From contig JASKZT010000156.1 in the NCBI GenBank assembly GCA_030145965.1, forward strand, positions 1 through 7,564: a stretch of 7,564 bases of DNA. Reading direction: 5' to 3'. Of the stretch, positions 5,652 to 7,564 are shown piece by piece (within the stretch, counting starts at the first letter, position 1; the number at the start of each line of letters is the position of its first letter). The translations under genes and the position numbers were made by a program. This stretch comes from Ornithinimicrobium sp. (GTDB lineage: Bacteria; Actinomycetota; Actinomycetes; Actinomycetales; Dermatophilaceae). The notes under the pieces were generated by a model, which had not been told where the DNA came from, made no database searches, and was given only the letters and a program-made list of their open reading frames with translations.

Positions 5652-6605
5652 ATGCGCCGCACCTCGCTCATCGCGCTGTCCCTGACCGCCGTCGTGGCCC
5701 TCGCCGGCTGCGGCGGGGGCGACGACCCGCTCGGCACCGGCACCGACGCCGACGGCGCGGGGGCCGACCAGACCTCCGACGACGGCGCCGCGACCGGGAA
5801 CGGCGAGGCCGGCACGGTCGTCGTCGGCTCGGCCAACTTCCCGGAGAACGAGCTGCTCGCCGAGATCTACGCGGCGGCGCTCTCCGACGCCGGCGTCGAG
5901 GTCTCGACGACCCTCAACATCGGCAGCCGCGAGACCTACATGGCCGGTCTCGAGGACGGCTCGATCGACCTCATCCCGGAGTACACCGGCGGCCTGGCGA
6001 CCTTCCTCAACCCCGAGATCTCGGTGACCTCCTCCGAGGAGGTCCTCCAGGAGGCGCAGGACAACCTGCCCGAGGGCCTGGAGCTGCTGGAGATCAGCGA
6101 GGCGGAGGACAAGGACGCGCTCGTCGTCACCCGCGAGACGGCCGACGAGCTCGGGCTGGCCTCCATCGCCGACCTGGAGGGCCAGGCCGGCGACCTCACG
6201 CTCGGCGGGCCTCCGGAGTTCGAGACCCGGCCCAACGGCGTCGCCGGGCTGGCCGAGGTCTACGGCGTGGAGTTCGGCTCCTTCCGCTCGCTGGCGGCCG
6301 GGTCCAACCTCACCGTGCAGGCGCTGCTCAACGGCCAGGTCGACGCCGCGAACATCTTCACGACCGACCCGGCGATCGAGGAGAACGACTTCGTCGTCCT
6401 GGAGGACCCCGAGTCGCTCTTCGCCGCGCAGAACATCGTGCCGCTCATCAGCAGCGACGTCGTCAACGACACCGTCACCGAGACGCTCGACGGCGTCTCC
6501 GCGGCGCTGACGACCGAGAACCTGACGCAGATGATGGTCCAGGTCGTCAGCGAGGGCCAGGACCCCGGCGACGTCGCTCGCGAGTTCGTCGACGGCAACC
6601 TCTGA
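5652..6605 (+). CDS. Osmoprotectant ABC transporter substrate-binding lipoprotein
   Basis: 317-residue extracellular lipoprotein that captures a quaternary-amine osmolyte (glycine betaine, choline, carnitine or similar) and delivers it to the permeases. The N-terminus is a lipoprotein signal peptide: MRRTS, a hydrophobic core, and lipobox LAGC with the lipidated Cys20. Residues 21-54 are a Gly/Asp/Thr-rich acidic linker. The OpuAC-type domain fills 55-317, with VVVGSANFPENELLAEIY (56-73), GSRETYMAGLEDGSIDLIPE (91-110) followed by YTGG, and GGPPEFETRPNG (185-196), the last two being marks of the OpuCC/OsmF(YehZ)/ProX branch. Tyr111 of PEYTG corresponds to a conserved position near the ligand. 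The frame is open far upstream, but ribosome binding site and signal peptide set the start. It lies 103 bp after the second permease and is followed by a strong hairpin. Exact ligand cannot be decided without comparing the aromatic binding cage. Confidence 0.95.
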   Translation: MRRTSLIALSLTAVVALAGCGGGDDPLGTGTDADGAGADQTSDDGAATGNGEAGTVVVGSANFPENELLAEIYAAALSDAGVEVSTTLNIGSRETYMAGLEDGSIDLIPEYTGGLATFLNPEISVTSSEEVLQEAQDNLPEGLELLEISEAEDKDALVVTRETADELGLASIADLEGQAGDLTLGGPPEFETRPNGVAGLAEVYGVEFGSFRSLAAGSNLTVQALLNGQVDAANIFTTDPAIEENDFVVLEDPESLFAAQNIVPLISSDVVNDTVTETLDGVSAALTTENLTQMMVQVVSEGQDPGDVAREFVDGNL

Positions 6606-6611
6606 GCGGTC

Positions 6612-6650
6612 GGGCCGCCGTGCCCGCCCACCCGGCGGGCACGGCGGTCC
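6612..6650 (+). terminator. Strong hairpin at the end of the importer operon
   Basis: Starting 7 nt after the binding-protein stop, arms CCGCCGTGCCCGCC (6615-6628) and GGCGGGCACGGCGG (6634-6647) are perfect 14-bp complements around the 5-base loop CACCC. Three further pairs at the base, one of them G-T, extend the stem to 17 bp. No T-tract follows, as is common for actinobacterial terminators. It may instead or also stabilise the 3' end of the mRNA. Confidence 0.75.
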
Positions 6651-6655
6651 CCACC

Positions 6656-6661
6656 TACGGT
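6656..6661 (+). promoter_or_regulatory. Candidate -10 box, leaderless promoter of the small conserved gene
   Basis: TACGGT (TANNNT pattern) lies exactly 6 nt before the ATG at 6668, and no Shine-Dalgarno sequence is present, so transcription would start at the ATG. The -35 position falls inside the right arm of the preceding hairpin and shows no hexamer. Confidence 0.45.
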
Positions 6662-6667
6662 GTCGCC

Positions 6668-7117
6668 ATGAGCAGCGACGCCACCCAGGACCTCGACAGC
6701 GACCACGCCCGCCCCGACGGCGTCACGGACGCCGAGGTGGAGGCGGCCGGGGCCGTGAGCGAGGCGCTGGAGAAGGTGGAGCGGGCACGCGGCCACCTCT
6801 ACTCCTTCCACCAGCTCATCGGCGCTGCGGACTTCGGTTTCGAGGACGGGGCCGACCAGCTCGAGGCGAGCGGCCACCGCGAGCTCGCGGAGCGGCTGCG
6901 GCGAGAGCTCATCGGCCTCAACGTGCTCGCCGGCCGGTGGAGCTTCCAGGTCGTCGAGGACTTCGACGACCACTACTGGTCGACGGCGCGCGAGCTGGAC
7001 CGAGCGGTGCGCCAGGGCGTCACCGGCGGGCGCCGGCACGTCTTCGAGGCCGAGCTGAAGCAGCGCCGCCGCACGCACGGCCAGCCCGGGCACGAGGCCA
7101 CGCCCGAGGACGTCTGA
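6668..7117 (+). CDS. Conserved actinobacterial protein of unknown function
   Basis: 149-residue soluble protein with no signal peptide or membrane segment. The N-terminal 25 residues are acidic and probably disordered. Residues about 26-115 look mainly helical, with charged heptad-like stretches (SEALEKVERARGHLYSFHQL, 31-50; RELAERLRRELIGLN, 71-85). The most striking piece is GRWSFQVVEDFDDHYW (89-104), rich in aromatic and acidic residues. RRHVFEAELKQRRR (122-135) is basic and the tail is polar. From memory, similar proteins with the RGHLYxFHQL and GRWxFQVVE patterns occur widely in actinobacteria as hypothetical proteins. I know of no assigned function. The ATG at 6668 is preferred over one at 6620, which lies inside the terminator hairpin, because the candidate -10 box sits 6 nt before it. 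It faces the photolyase gene with 22 bp between the stops and is probably a single-gene unit. Confidence 0.85.
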   Translation: MSSDATQDLDSDHARPDGVTDAEVEAAGAVSEALEKVERARGHLYSFHQLIGAADFGFEDGADQLEASGHRELAERLRRELIGLNVLAGRWSFQVVEDFDDHYWSTARELDRAVRQGVTGGRRHVFEAELKQRRRTHGQPGHEATPEDV

Positions 7118-7141
7118 GCGGGCCCGTCCGGAGGGGCCGCT
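7117..7141. terminator. Possible bidirectional terminator between convergent genes
   Basis: AGCGG (7117-7121) pairs with CCGCT (7137-7141). Inside it CCC (7123-7125) pairs with GGG (within 7133-7136) after one mismatch. The structure fills the gap between the stop of the small conserved gene and the stop of the photolyase gene, so it could serve both strands. It is short, imperfect and has no T-tract. Confidence 0.35.
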
Positions 7142-7564
7142 AGCGCACGGCCTCGTAGCGGCGCAGCGCCTCCCTGCGCTCCTCGGCGTGGTCGACGATG
7201 CGCTCGGGGTAGCCGTGGGCGTACCCCTGGGGGTGGTCCCACGGCTCGTGCGCGGCCCTGCCCCCCAGGTGCGCCAGCTCGGGGACCCAGCGGCGGACGT
7301 AGTCGCCCTGGGGGTCGAAGCGCAGCCCCTGGGTGACGGGGTTGAAGACCCGGAAGTAGGGGGAGGCGTCGGTGCCCGTGCCCGCCACCCACTGCCAGCC
7401 GTGGTTGTTGGACGCGAGGTCGCCGTCGACCAGGTGGTCGAGGAAGTGCCGCGCCCCGACCGGCCACCAGACGTGCAGGTCCTTGGTCAGGAAGCTGGCG
7501 GTGATCATCCGCACGCGGTTGTGCATCCACCCCTCGGCGAGGAGCTGGCGCATGCCCGCGTCGA
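7140..7564 (-). CDS. phr: Deoxyribodipyrimidine photolyase, C-terminal part (5' end outside window)
   Basis: The last 140 residues of a cryptochrome/photolyase-family flavoprotein that repairs UV-made cyclobutane pyrimidine dimers using light. Counting from the right edge, DAGMRQLLAEGWMHNRVRM (1-19), ASFLTKDL (22-29) and VDGDLASNNHGWQW (45-58) line the FAD pocket, followed by GTGTDASPYFRVFNP (61-75). By alignment to E. coli photolyase from memory, D46 and D48 match the FAD-contacting pair Asp372/Asp374, N52 matches Asn378 at flavin N5, and W56 matches the electron-transfer Trp382. An asparagine at that flavin position fits a repair enzyme better than a plant-type cryptochrome, which has aspartate. 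The end HEPWDHPQGYAHGYPERIVDH (105-125) is also typical. Stop is TAG at 7142-7140; the N-terminal antenna domain lies beyond the window, so the antenna cofactor cannot be judged. Confidence 0.94.
   Translation of the reverse strand, partial: DAGMRQLLAEGWMHNRVRMITASFLTKDLHVWWPVGARHFLDHLVDGDLASNNHGWQWVAGTGTDASPYFRVFNPVTQGLRFDPQGDYVRRWVPELAHLGGRAAHEPWDHPQGYAHGYPERIVDHAEERREALRRYEAVR

Noticed and set aside
4571..5836. Long minus-strand open frame of 421 codons across the permeases and binding-protein start
   Set aside because: The protein is Gly/Asp/Glu/Arg-rich without motifs and covers two clear permease genes, their overlap and a gene start on the other strand.
6620..6667. Earlier ATG-type start for the small conserved gene
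   Set aside because: It lies within the terminator hairpin and adds a non-conserved-looking stretch; a -10 box sits 6 nt before the ATG at 6668.

Overview
The window is GC-rich, compact bacterial DNA with strong G/C preference at third codon positions, GTG starts, ATGA/GTGA stop-start overlaps and TANNNT-type -10 boxes close to start codons. Together with the actinobacterial style of the GTP cyclohydrolase II motif (RGHEGRGIGL), this points to a high-GC actinobacterium. Something in the Micrococcales (Ornithinimicrobium/Serinicoccus/Janibacter-like) is my best guess, but that is an inference from composition and gene style. There is no sign of phage, insertion sequences, CRISPR, tRNA or rRNA.

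Left block (1-3032): the 3' part of a family 4 glycosyltransferase gene enters from the left and overlaps by 4 bp a class I SAM-dependent methyltransferase gene. Facing them on the minus strand is a fused gene for GTP cyclohydrolase II plus a RibD-type reductase domain. The two coding regions overlap tail to tail by 78 bp. From memory, actinobacteria carry a conserved but poorly understood cluster combining GTP cyclohydrolase II, a 6-pyruvoyl-tetrahydropterin-synthase-like protein, a zinc dehydrogenase, a glycosyltransferase and this methyltransferase type. This block looks like one end of it, and the rest would lie left of position 1. It is the best candidate here for a biochemically undescribed system, probably making a modified GTP-derived (pterin- or pyrimidine-like) metabolite.

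Middle block (3160-6605): a four-gene osmoprotectant (glycine betaine/choline/carnitine-type) ABC importer. The order is ATPase, permease, permease, lipoprotein substrate-binding protein. The first three genes overlap by 4 bp each. The binding-protein gene follows after 103 bp with its own ribosome binding site and a possible promoter. A perfect 14-bp hairpin (extendable to 17 bp) closes the unit. The 127-bp divergent region between the cyclohydrolase and the importer holds two back-to-back promoter candidates, an 8-bp-arm hairpin and a 12-bp palindrome.

Right block (6668-7564): a small conserved actinobacterial protein of unknown function, probably translated from a leaderless mRNA, faces the C-terminal part of a DNA photolyase gene that runs off the right edge. 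The two genes are separated by 22 bp that contain a small hairpin.
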